This document shows positions 32,090 through 41,029 of a DNA stretch of 64,000 nucleotides, piece by piece. The notes beneath the pieces were generated by a model. It had not been told where the DNA came from, searched no databases, and saw only the letters and a list, made by a program, of their open reading frames with translations. The stretch is from an uncultured SAR86 cluster bacterium. Its GTDB lineage: Bacteria; Pseudomonadota; Gammaproteobacteria; Magnimaribacterales; D2472. How positions within the stretch are numbered: position 1 is the stretch's first letter; each line of letters starts with the position of its first letter. Location of the stretch: assembly GCA_902593675.1 (NCBI GenBank), contig CACJJI010000001.1, forward strand, positions 186,001 to 250,000, given 5' to 3'. A program made the translations under genes and the position numbers.

Positions 32090-32827
32090 TTAATCGTTCT
32101 GCTTAGCAAAGATTTTCGCAGCCTCTAAATCTTCAGGAGTGTCTATGCCTATTGGCGCTTCATATTCAAAATCTTCAACAATAATATTAAAACCATTATC
32201 TAAAAACCTTAATTGCTCTAGTTTCTCCAATTCCTCATTCGCGGTTGGTTTTAATTTACTTAAAGCTTGCAAAGTATCATTTGTATAAGCGTAGATACCC
32301 AGATGCTTCAGGTAATTTTTATACTCTGCGGTAAATGAGTTAGGTATCACAGCACGGGAAAAATACATGGCTCTTTTGGAAAGAGATCTGACAACTTTCA
32401 CTTCATGCGAGCTATTAAAATCCATTTCGTTTGAGAATTTAATGCATGCAGTTGATATTGGCGTATCTATACTTAGCAACATAGGTAACTGATTTATAAT
32501 TTGAACAGGCATAAATGGCTCATCACCTTGAAGATTAATAATTGGAACATCATCAGGTAAATCAAGTTTCTTAGCAGCTTCAGCAATTCTATCCATGCCA
32601 GAAATATGGTCTGATGAAGTCATCACAACATTTGCGCCACAAGACTCACAATGATCTTTAATTTCAACACTATCAGTTGCAATATATATATTGCTAGCAT
32701 TGGAGGTATTAGCTAAATCTATAACTCGAGATATAACAGTACGGCCATTAATCATAGCCATGGGTTTATTGGGGAGACGAGATGAAGCAGCTCTTGCTGG
32801 AACAATAATTACAAAAGAATTAGTCAT
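32090..32827 (-). CDS. kdsB: 3-deoxy-manno-octulosonate cytidylyltransferase
   Basis: IIVPARAASSRLPNKPMAMINGRTVI, NLQGDEPFMP, HLGIYAYT. Confidence 0.97.
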   Translation of the reverse strand: MTNSFVIIVPARAASSRLPNKPMAMINGRTVISRVIDLANTSNASNIYIATDSVEIKDHCESCGANVVMTSSDHISGMDRIAEAAKKLDLPDDVPIINLQGDEPFMPVQIINQLPMLLSIDTPISTACIKFSNEMDFNSSHEVKVVRSLSKRAMYFSRAVIPNSFTAEYKNYLKHLGIYAYTNDTLQALSKLKPTANEELEKLEQLRFLDNGFNIIVEDFEYEAPIGIDTPEDLEAAKIFAKQND

Positions 32828-32984
32828 TTAGAGAAAAAATTCTATCTTCTACCATCCTAGGTATATCATCCTCAATGGGATAGCCGATGTTGCATTGATC
32901 GCATTCAAGATGATCCTCTTTATCAATCAACTTTGATTTACATCTAATGCATCCCATAATATTTAAAATATCTTTATCTATCAT
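32820..32984 (-). CDS. Trm112/YcaR family zinc-binding protein, 54 aa
   Basis: Manual translation MIDKDILNIMGCIRCKSKLIDKEDHLECDQCNIGYPIEDDIPRMVEDRIFSLND; two CxxC pairs; between lpxK and kdsB; below track size cut-off. Confidence 0.9.
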   Translation of the reverse strand: MIDKDILNIMGCIRCKSKLIDKEDHLECDQCNIGYPIEDDIPRMVEDRIFSLND

Positions 32985-35730
32985 TTAGTTTCTCCTCAAG
33001 TCGATCTATAAACTGGGACTCTATCTTAGATTCAATACTGAGATACCAAATCTTTGAATTTTTAAAATGCTTGCATTTAGCAGCATCTTTTTCTGTCATC
33101 AGTATTGGTAGATGGTCAAGGTAATATAAATCTCTTTTGTTGTATTTGTGATGATCTGGAAATGGATTTTTATCAAACTCAAAGCCCAGTCTAAGCAGTA
33201 AATCAAAAAACCTATTAGGATTACCAACTCCCGCTATTGCATGAACCTGATTATGCATGGGCCACTTATCAATAGAGTATTCTTTGCCAGAATTTAAATG
33301 AATAAATTTGGCTGGACTTAAAGTCATTAAAATTTCATCCCCTTCAGTAGGTCCTCCGTTATTTACTATAAAATCAACCTCGGACAATCTTGATTTAGGC
33401 TCTCTTAGAGGGCCTGCAGGAAATGCTAAGCCATTCCCCAGTCTCCTTGCACCATCAATTACAGCAATTTCAATATCTCTGCCCATTGCGTAATGCTGCA
33501 ATCCATCATCTGAAATAATGACATCAACATCATGTTTTTCTTGAAGTTTTTTTGCTGCTCTTGATCTATTTTTATCAATAAAAAATGGGATATTTAATTT
33601 AGCTAAAATTTGGGCCTCGTCACCTGTTTGTTTATAGGTAGTTTCAGAGTTAACTTCAAGTGTGCCTGAATATTTGCCACCATATCCCCTACTTACTAAC
33701 CCCGGTTTAAATCCACGTTTAGCTAGCTCGTTTGCAATAAATTTTACTAAAGGTGTTTTGCCAGTTCCGCCCATTGAAATATTTCCAACAACAACTATGG
33801 GTTTGGGAGAGTTCCAAACTTTTTTAGGGTTTTTTAAATATGAATTCCTTCGCAACTTAACCAAAGAAGTAAATAAAAAAGTTAAAGGGACCAAGATATA
33901 TAACCAAAAGCTTTTGTTATACCAAGCATCAATGAGATAGCCTTGTTGGGTTGGCTCCTCGGTAAAGGTTGGGAAATATTCTTGACCGACAGGTTTTTTT
34001 GATGATTTTTTTTGATCGCTAGAATCACTAAATTTATTTTGATATAAACTCTTGTAGATGCCTTCTTGGCTTAATAATTCATCATGAGTGCCTGACTCTG
34101 CAACTGAACCATTGTCTAAAACTAAAATTTTATCAGCATTTTCAATAGTAGAAAGTCTATGAGCAATTACAATGGTTGTCCTATTATTAATTAATTGCTC
34201 TATTGCCTCTTGAACAATTAATTCAGATTCATTATCTAGCGCTGAAGTTGCTTCATCTAAAATAATGATTGGTGAATCTTTGTAAAAAGCTCTAGCTATA
34301 GCGATTCTTTGTCGCTGACCGCCAGACAGCAAGACGCCGTCATCACCTATTTCCGATTTAAAACCTTCAGGAAGCCGTGAAATAAATTCATTACAGCCAG
34401 AGATTTCCGCTGCTTCTTTTAATTTAGCTTCATTAATCTTACTGTCACCATAGGCAATATTTTTTTCAATGGTGTCATTAAACAAAGTTGGTGATTGATT
34501 TACGATCGAAATAGATTTTCTGAGATGAGATAATTGATAATCTAATATGCTGATATCATCAATACAGATTTTTCCTGAGTAATCAGAATAAAATCTTGAA
34601 ATCAAATTAGCAATTGTTGATTTCCCTGAGCCAGATTTCCCAACAATAGCAACAGTTTCATTTTGACTGATTTCAAAATTTAGATTATCTAAGACAAATT
34701 CTTTAGAGTTATATGCAAAGGAAACATCTGAAAACGAAATATTTCCTGTAATTTTTGAGTCTAATTCACCTGAATCATCCTCTTCTTTTTCATCTAATTG
34801 ATCAAATATTTCAACAGCAGCTGCCAAACCTTTCTGAATAACAGCATTAATATTTGATAGCTGTCTAATAGGCTTTGCCATCAAACCTGCAGCAGTAATA
34901 AAAGCTACAAAATCTTCAGCGCTAAGTTCTATACCAAGTTGTGAACCCAGTGCAAAATACGCAACTATAGATAATGAAACTGAAACTAGCAGCTGAATAA
35001 TTGGTGTTGCTAAATTACTTGTAGCTTCAAGCTTTAAATTTTGAGTTTTATTTGAAGCATTGGCATCGAAGAACCTATCTTTTTCATATTTTTCAGCATT
35101 AAATGATTTAATTTCTAGGTTTCCATCTACAGCTTCAGACGCAAGATGGGTTACATCCCCCATTGCTGTTTGAATTGTTTTCGCTAACTTTCGTAATCTT
35201 CGACCAGCAATGTAAACAATTAGGGCTATAAATGGTGTGGTGATCAGCAATAATAGGGTTAATTTCCAATTCAAAGTAAACATATAAACTAGCAAGCCAA
35301 CAAGAAGAAATCCCTCTCTTACAAAAGTCTTGATTGCATTTGAGGCTGCGCCTGAAACTTGAGTGGTAGTGAAAGTAATTCTATTAATCAGTTGTCCTGA
35401 TTGGTTTTGATCAAAAAAATTCTTAGGAAGATTGATAAGCTTTGAGAACAACTCAGACCTAAGATCATGAACAATACCAAAACCAACCCTAGACATAAAA
35501 TAATTGCCTATAAAAAAGCCTGCACCTCTTCCAATAGCTATAAAAATTAATGCCAGGACAAGATAGATGCTGAAATCATTTTGATCAGAATTGATGTATT
35601 CAATAATTCTTCTTATCCATTCAACAGCAGCAATATCTGCAGAAGCAAATAGAATGAATCCAAAAATGCTTAAAATAAATGAAAATTTAAATCGAAAGGT
35701 ATACGAAAATAGTCTCTTTAAAGGATTCAT
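32974..35730 (-). CDS. MsbA-LpxK fusion: lipid A export ABC transporter (N-term, about residues 1-565) joined to tetraacyldisaccharide 4'-kinase (C-term, about 600-918)
   Basis: Single 918-codon ORF. N-half: ABC TMD, Walker A GKSGSGKST, LSGGQRQRIAIARA, ILDEATSALD. C-half: WYNKSFWLYILVPLTFLFTSLVKLRR...PIVVVGNISMGGTGKTPLVK, DDGLQHYAMGRDIEIAVID, FPAGPLREP (LpxK). Confidence 0.95.
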   Translation of the reverse strand: MNPLKRLFSYTFRFKFSFILSIFGFILFASADIAAVEWIRRIIEYINSDQNDFSIYLVLALIFIAIGRGAGFFIGNYFMSRVGFGIVHDLRSELFSKLINLPKNFFDQNQSGQLINRITFTTTQVSGAASNAIKTFVREGFLLVGLLVYMFTLNWKLTLLLLITTPFIALIVYIAGRRLRKLAKTIQTAMGDVTHLASEAVDGNLEIKSFNAEKYEKDRFFDANASNKTQNLKLEATSNLATPIIQLLVSVSLSIVAYFALGSQLGIELSAEDFVAFITAAGLMAKPIRQLSNINAVIQKGLAAAVEIFDQLDEKEEDDSGELDSKITGNISFSDVSFAYNSKEFVLDNLNFEISQNETVAIVGKSGSGKSTIANLISRFYSDYSGKICIDDISILDYQLSHLRKSISIVNQSPTLFNDTIEKNIAYGDSKINEAKLKEAAEISGCNEFISRLPEGFKSEIGDDGVLLSGGQRQRIAIARAFYKDSPIIILDEATSALDNESELIVQEAIEQLINNRTTIVIAHRLSTIENADKILVLDNGSVAESGTHDELLSQEGIYKSLYQNKFSDSSDQKKSSKKPVGQEYFPTFTEEPTQQGYLIDAWYNKSFWLYILVPLTFLFTSLVKLRRNSYLKNPKKVWNSPKPIVVVGNISMGGTGKTPLVKFIANELAKRGFKPGLVSRGYGGKYSGTLEVNSETTYKQTGDEAQILAKLNIPFFIDKNRSRAAKKLQEKHDVDVIISDDGLQHYAMGRDIEIAVIDGARRLGNGLAFPAGPLREPKSRLSEVDFIVNNGGPTEGDEILMTLSPAKFIHLNSGKEYSIDKWPMHNQVHAIAGVGNPNRFFDLLLRLGFEFDKNPFPDHHKYNKRDLYYLDHLPILMTEKDAAKCKHFKNSKIWYLSIESKIESQFIDRLEEKLNDR

Positions 35731-35732
35731 GA

Positions 35733-36137
35733 CTAACCATTATAGGTTTTAATCTGTATGTTTTGAAATCCAAGTTGCTGCAGACCATCCATCAATTCAA
35801 TAACCCATTCGTGGATAGCTTTGCTCTCTATAGATAGAACCACAACTTCTGATCTGGAAAAAGCTGCATTCACTCCAACAAATAATTGATCTAACTCAGA
35901 CATTAAAAATTCCTGATTATCAATTATTATTTTTCCAGTATCTAATAAAATAATATTTTGAGAGTCATTAGAAATTGACGATGAAAATGATTCGGATTCA
36001 GGGAGATCAAGGGTCAAGTATTGGTTGGTTTCAATTTTTGAGGTTACAACAAAGAAAATAACCAATAAAAACACGATGTCAATTAAAGGTGTGATTTCAA
36101 CTGAAAGAGCTCGTTCTTTGTCATTATAAAATTTCAT
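35733..36137 (-). CDS. ExbD/TolR family protein
   Basis: SVEITPLIDIVFLLVIFFVVTSK; single TM; pairs with ExbB-like gene. Confidence 0.93.
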   Translation of the reverse strand: MKFYNDKERALSVEITPLIDIVFLLVIFFVVTSKIETNQYLTLDLPESESFSSSISNDSQNIILLDTGKIIIDNQEFLMSELDQLFVGVNAAFSRSEVVVLSIESKAIHEWVIELMDGLQQLGFQNIQIKTYNG

Positions 36138-36736
36138 TTCTTATACAAAAAATCTAAGAAAATTGAGGTATTAGCTTGCAAAACCGACATCAAAATTAAG
36201 GTTTTTTGCTCGAAATATCGATAAAAGACTATGGCTGGTACGGCAATTATTAAGCCAAAGGCGGTTGTAATTAACGCTTCTGAAATTCCGGCTGCTAGTA
36301 AATCAGTATTAGCTGAACCATTTACATCAATGTTGCTAAAAACAGTTATCATCCCGACAACCGTTCCCAGAAGTCCAAGCAATGGGCTGATGCTAGCTAT
36401 TGTGCTGAGCATCGATAAGTTTCGATCCAGTAATAATTTTATTTCTGAAGCCTTTTCCTCAGCTTTTATTTCAACAAATTCTCTTGAACTTAAGCGGTAC
36501 TGATAACAGTGTTGAAGCAAGTCACCAAGCTGAGATGTGGTTGCTATTTCCTGTTGATTTTGTGCATGAAAAGCATCTTTCTGTATTAAATTTTGCGCTT
36601 GTCTTAACAATCCTTTGGGAGCAACTAACCTCCTTTGCAAAAACCAAAGTCTTTCAAGCACTATCGAAATGACCAGGATAGAGCAAACAAGCAAAGGCCA
36701 GATAAACCATCCACCAGAAATTAATAAATTATTCAT
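36134..36736 (-). CDS. MotA/TolQ/ExbB family proton channel protein
   Basis: LSTIASISPLLGLLGTVVGMITVF, GISEALITTAFGLIIAVPAIVFYRYF. Confidence 0.94.
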   Translation of the reverse strand: MNNLLISGGWFIWPLLVCSILVISIVLERLWFLQRRLVAPKGLLRQAQNLIQKDAFHAQNQQEIATTSQLGDLLQHCYQYRLSSREFVEIKAEEKASEIKLLLDRNLSMLSTIASISPLLGLLGTVVGMITVFSNIDVNGSANTDLLAAGISEALITTAFGLIIAVPAIVFYRYFEQKTLILMSVLQANTSIFLDFLYKK

Positions 36737-36737
36737 A

Positions 36738-37415
36738 TTATGTTGGCTTTAAATCCCCATTCTCAATGCGAAATACCGTATCCAGTTTACCAGCATAATT
36801 CAAATCATGAGTTGCAACCACAATACCAATATTATGATCTTTAGCTAATTTAATAGTGAGGTCTTGAATTATCTCAGCATTTTCTTGATCTAAATTACCA
36901 GTTGGTTCATCCATCAATATAAACTTAGGCTCGTGAACAACAGCTCTAGCAATTGCAACTCGCTGCCGCTCTCCTCCTGAAAGCATATATGGATATTTAT
37001 TTTGTAATTCTATAATTCCGAGCTCATCAAGGGTTTGTAAAATTTTTTGAGAATTCTCAGTAATTTTTTTATTATTCGCAATTTTGAAAACCAAATTACA
37101 ATTTTCAAAAACAGTTAGATCATCTAATAAGTAATGGAATTGATATGCGTATCCAAATAATGCATTTCTCATTGAATTAAAATTTTCTAAATTATTGGAT
37201 AGCAAATTAATCTCATTAAAAAAAATGTTGCCCAGATCAGGGTGCTCCAAGCCAGCAAGTATTTGTAATAGAGTAGTTTTCCCGCTACCCGATGAGCCTA
37301 TAACTCCAATTGCTTGACCTTCAGAAATTGTAATTGAGACGCCTGAAAGGACATCAGAATAATGTCCTCCAGATTGGTAAGATTTGTAGAGATCTGAGGC
37401 TATAAGTTTATTCAT
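36738..37415 (-). CDS. lolD: lipoprotein-releasing system ATPase LolD
   Basis: GSSGSGKTTLLQILAGLEHPDLG, YQFHYLLDDLTVFEN, LSGGERQRVAIARA; adjacent to LolC/E permease. Confidence 0.93.
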   Translation of the reverse strand: MNKLIASDLYKSYQSGGHYSDVLSGVSITISEGQAIGVIGSSGSGKTTLLQILAGLEHPDLGNIFFNEINLLSNNLENFNSMRNALFGYAYQFHYLLDDLTVFENCNLVFKIANNKKITENSQKILQTLDELGIIELQNKYPYMLSGGERQRVAIARAVVHEPKFILMDEPTGNLDQENAEIIQDLTIKLAKDHNIGIVVATHDLNYAGKLDTVFRIENGDLKPT

Positions 37416-38646
37416 GTCGTAAAATTGTTACAGGCTTTAACTTTGCAGCCCTAGCAGCAGGAAAATATGAAAATATTAAGCTCATTACAAGAACAGAAAT
37501 AGATATATTAATAAGTTGAGCTAGCCTAAATTCATATGGGAAATAATTAATGAAATAACTATCCATCAAACTTCTATTTGTAAAGCTCTCTACAAGGTTT
37601 ATAAGTTGATCAATGTTAGGAGTCACTGCCAATCCAATTAATAAACCAATCAATGTTCCTAACAATCCAATTATTAATCCCAAATTTAAAAAAATAAATG
37701 TTAATTGGGTCTTTGAGGAGCCCATAGTTTTTAATATAGCAATTTCTTTCTCCTTTGTTTTTACAGTCATTACAATGGTTGAAAGGATATTAAACGCAGC
37801 AACAGTGATAATTAAAAATAGCATGAGACTTATTAATCTTTTTTCTAATTTAATTGCTTGAAATAAGGTCCCATGTGTTTGTTGCCATGAAGTAAAATAT
37901 AGATTGTCTTGATCTAAATTTGGCTGAGCTAAAATATTGAATCCTACTGAGTTTACTTTGAACAAATCATCGATCTTCACCCTAATTCCCTGTGTTGAAT
38001 TTAAAGACAGATTTAATATATTTGCAGCTAAGTCATGGTGAACTAGAACCAGCGATTGATCTAATTCAGCCTTAAGTTCAAAAATCCCAACCACTTCTAA
38101 AGAAATGGTTCTTGGAAAGGTTCCTAGAATGGAAGAACGCAAATTCGTTGTGGTTATGTTAACAGGATCGCCAACTTCAATGCCCAAGTATCTAGCTAAC
38201 CAAGAGCCAATAACAACACCTTTCTTTTGAGAAAGATTATCCAGTCTTCCACCCATCATGTATTGAGGAAGAATAGACATGGATTCCTCTAACTCAGGCA
38301 TTATTCCTGTAACAAAAACCCCTCTTGATCTATTTTTTGCACTCATCAAGCCTTGAGTTTCGATATATGGGCTTGCACTTAAAACATTTTTTGAATCACT
38401 AAGCTTGGATATTATCTCTTCATAATTTTCAAGATTATCATTCGAGCGAATGACTAATTGAGGAACAACACCAAGCACTCTTGTTTGTAGTTCCTTCTCA
38501 AAGCCATTCATGACAGACAAAACTATTACTAAAGCAGCAACACCAAGTGACAGTCCTGCGATAGCCATTAAAGAAGTGAAGGATGCAAATGCACCCTTCT
38601 TCGATCGAAAATACTTGTAGCCCAAGTAAATAGGCAGTGAGCTCAT
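37408..38646 (-). CDS. lipoprotein-releasing system permease, LolC/LolE family
   Basis: YLGYKYFRSKKGAFASFTSLMAIAGLSLGVAALVIVLSVMNGFEKELQTRVLGVVPQLVI; FtsX-like C-terminal TMs. Confidence 0.93.
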   Translation of the reverse strand: MSSLPIYLGYKYFRSKKGAFASFTSLMAIAGLSLGVAALVIVLSVMNGFEKELQTRVLGVVPQLVIRSNDNLENYEEIISKLSDSKNVLSASPYIETQGLMSAKNRSRGVFVTGIMPELEESMSILPQYMMGGRLDNLSQKKGVVIGSWLARYLGIEVGDPVNITTTNLRSSILGTFPRTISLEVVGIFELKAELDQSLVLVHHDLAANILNLSLNSTQGIRVKIDDLFKVNSVGFNILAQPNLDQDNLYFTSWQQTHGTLFQAIKLEKRLISLMLFLIITVAAFNILSTIVMTVKTKEKEIAILKTMGSSKTQLTFIFLNLGLIIGLLGTLIGLLIGLAVTPNIDQLINLVESFTNRSLMDSYFINYFPYEFRLAQLINISISVLVMSLIFSYFPAARAAKLKPVTILRHE

Positions 38647-38651
38647 AACAC

Positions 38652-40073
38652 TTAGGTTATTTGCTTAAGAACCTTTTCAATATCGCCCTTATATGGCGGA
38701 CGAATTGCAGATAGCAATTTATCAAACCGTGAACCAATTTGCTTATAAACTGCTTTAGCATTACTGAATGTCTTGAAGCCCTCTTCACCATGGTAGCTAC
38801 CTATACCGGAAGGCCCAACACCACCAAAAGGTAAATCTTCTTGTTGTATATGGCCTAATACGTCATTTACGGTAACGCCGCCTGAAGATGTCCTAGTTAG
38901 GACGTGATCTTCTTCACTCTTATTAGCCCCGAAATAATACAGACCAAGAGGTTTATCATTTTTATTTACATACGAAATAGTTTCATCGATTTCAGTAAAT
39001 TCTTTAATAGGTAATAGCGGACCAAAAATTTCTTCTTTCATAATTTCCATATCGTCAGTAGGATTCATGACAAGTGTAGGAGGTATTTTGAAAGCCTCTT
39101 GTTGAGAAAAATCTTCATTAGCAGGATTTATTTCATCAATTTCAGCGCCTTTTTCTTTTGCATCACTTAACAATCCTTTCAAACGATCAAAATGCTTTTG
39201 GTTAACAATAGATGTGTAGTCATCGTTATGTTTTAAATCTGGATAAAAATCAGCTACAGCCTCTTTCATTCCTGAGACAAGCTCATCTTTTTTATCTGAA
39301 TGAACCATTACATAGTCAGGAGCTAAACAAATTTGACCAGCATTCATTGTTTTGCCTAACATAATTCTTTTTGCAGCAATTGCACTATCAGCAGAATTAC
39401 TAACAATTACCGGTGACTTACCGCCAAGTTCTAAGGTTACTGGAACTAAATTCTCAGATGCAGCTTTCATGATATGTTTTGCCACTGCACCACTGCCCGT
39501 GTATAGAAGATGGTCAAATTTTTGTTGCGTAAATGTTGCGCCAACATCAGGACCACCCAATATAGTTGCGAACTCTTCCTCATCAAAAGCTGAATCACAT
39601 AATTCTTTCATTAAACTGGCAGATTGCTCAGTATACTCGCTTGGCTTATGCATAATTTGATTACCAGCCGCAAAGATAGAAGCCGCAGGAGAAAAAGTCA
39701 GGAACATAGGAAAATTCCATGGAGAAATCATACCCACTGTTCCAAGTGGCTCATAGTCAACTGAAGCTTTTGCACCTAAAAAACCAAGTGGAAAGTTGGC
39801 TTTTCTTTTAGATCCTGCCATCCACTTTTTTAAATTTTTCTTAGCATACTCAATACTTGGAATAATAGTGTATACATCAGTCGCCATTGATTGATTTTTA
39901 GATCTAACACCAAAGTCTTCATTGAGAGCATCAACAATTTTGTAACGATTATCCATAATCAGTGTTTTCATTCGATTTAATCTATCAATTCTTAAATCAT
40001 ATGAAGGCGGACCATTTTTTATAAAAAAAGCTTTTTGTTTTTCTAGAATTGCTTCCATTTGTTGGTATTCCAT
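38652..40073 (-). CDS. coniferyl-aldehyde-dehydrogenase-like aldehyde dehydrogenase
   Basis: VTLELGGKSPVIV, NAGQICLAPDYVMV catalytic Cys, EIFGPLLPIKEF, AIRPPYKG C-terminus. Confidence 0.9.
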   Translation of the reverse strand: MEYQQMEAILEKQKAFFIKNGPPSYDLRIDRLNRMKTLIMDNRYKIVDALNEDFGVRSKNQSMATDVYTIIPSIEYAKKNLKKWMAGSKRKANFPLGFLGAKASVDYEPLGTVGMISPWNFPMFLTFSPAASIFAAGNQIMHKPSEYTEQSASLMKELCDSAFDEEEFATILGGPDVGATFTQQKFDHLLYTGSGAVAKHIMKAASENLVPVTLELGGKSPVIVSNSADSAIAAKRIMLGKTMNAGQICLAPDYVMVHSDKKDELVSGMKEAVADFYPDLKHNDDYTSIVNQKHFDRLKGLLSDAKEKGAEIDEINPANEDFSQQEAFKIPPTLVMNPTDDMEIMKEEIFGPLLPIKEFTEIDETISYVNKNDKPLGLYYFGANKSEEDHVLTRTSSGGVTVNDVLGHIQQEDLPFGGVGPSGIGSYHGEEGFKTFSNAKAVYKQIGSRFDKLLSAIRPPYKGDIEKVLKQIT

Positions 40074-40142
40074 TTTTACTCCTTATCTAAAATATTTTAA
40101 TAGTCTATCAGTTAAAGTTAGCTCTAAGTCAACTAGTTATAA

Positions 40143-41021
40143 TTATGTAGATCTTTTCTGTTTATCTGAATCATTAGTTTTTTTAATCATGCTTCGAATA
40201 TCAGACCAGTCATCTTCTGACATTTTAGAAAGCTGCGAGAAGGTACCTCCACCTGATAGATACTGAGCCCCATCAAGCGCAATTGTCTGGCCGGTTAAGT
40301 ACTCACATCCATCAGCCATCAAAAAAGTTGCTAAATTTTGTAATTCACCCATTTGACCAACCCTGCCCATGGGAATTGTACTCATTGAGTTTGAGTCATC
40401 AAGATCACCCTTTGGACTTAACCTAGCCCAAGCTCCCTCTGTAGGAAATGGTCCTGGTGCAATAGCATTAATTCGAATTCCATGCGGCCCCCACTCTACA
40501 GCAAGTGACTTTGTCATAGTGTGAAGTGCAGATTTAGACATCGCTGAAGGCACTACAAATGGTGAACCTGTCCAAACCCAGGTAGCAAGTATCGATATGA
40601 TCGAACCCTTAATATTTTGCTCAAGCCACTTTTTTCCAACCGCATTGGTAACATAAAAAGTTCCATGGAAAACAATATTTGCAATAGCATCAAAACCTCT
40701 GGCTGATAAATCTTTTGTTGGAGAAATAAAATTTCCTGCGGCATTATTAACCAATCCATGAAGCGGACCTTCTTGAAATATGGAATCTATAAAATCTTCA
40801 ACATCTTGTGGTGATCGAATATCCAGTGGTTGATATCGGACATTTGCTCCATATTTATCCTTGAATTCGTTAGCTGTTTCAGTCAAGACACTTTCCCTTC
40901 TTCCGCAAATCACCAGCTCAGCTCCATGTTTAACATAGTGCTCTGACATCTCTCTTCCCAAACCTGTGCCGCCACCTGTAACTAATATTCTTTTGCCTTT
41001 TAAAATATCCTCTTTAAACAT
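40143..41021 (-). CDS. SDR family, 2,4-dienoyl-CoA reductase (DECR)-like
   Basis: RILVTGGGTGLGREM, VPSAMSKSALHTMTKSLAVEWGPHGIRINAIAPGPFPTEGAWARLSP; SxxxK instead of YxxxK as in DECR-type SDRs; start trimmed to MFKEDILKGK. Confidence 0.82.
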   Translation of the reverse strand: MFKEDILKGKRILVTGGGTGLGREMSEHYVKHGAELVICGRRESVLTETANEFKDKYGANVRYQPLDIRSPQDVEDFIDSIFQEGPLHGLVNNAAGNFISPTKDLSARGFDAIANIVFHGTFYVTNAVGKKWLEQNIKGSIISILATWVWTGSPFVVPSAMSKSALHTMTKSLAVEWGPHGIRINAIAPGPFPTEGAWARLSPKGDLDDSNSMSTIPMGRVGQMGELQNLATFLMADGCEYLTGQTIALDGAQYLSGGGTFSQLSKMSEDDWSDIRSMIKKTNDSDKQKRST

Positions 41022-41029
41022 ATAAATCC

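Noticed and set aside
39352-39660. 102-aa plus-strand ORF opposite the aldehyde dehydrogenase
   Set aside because: Antisense shadow; no independent support.
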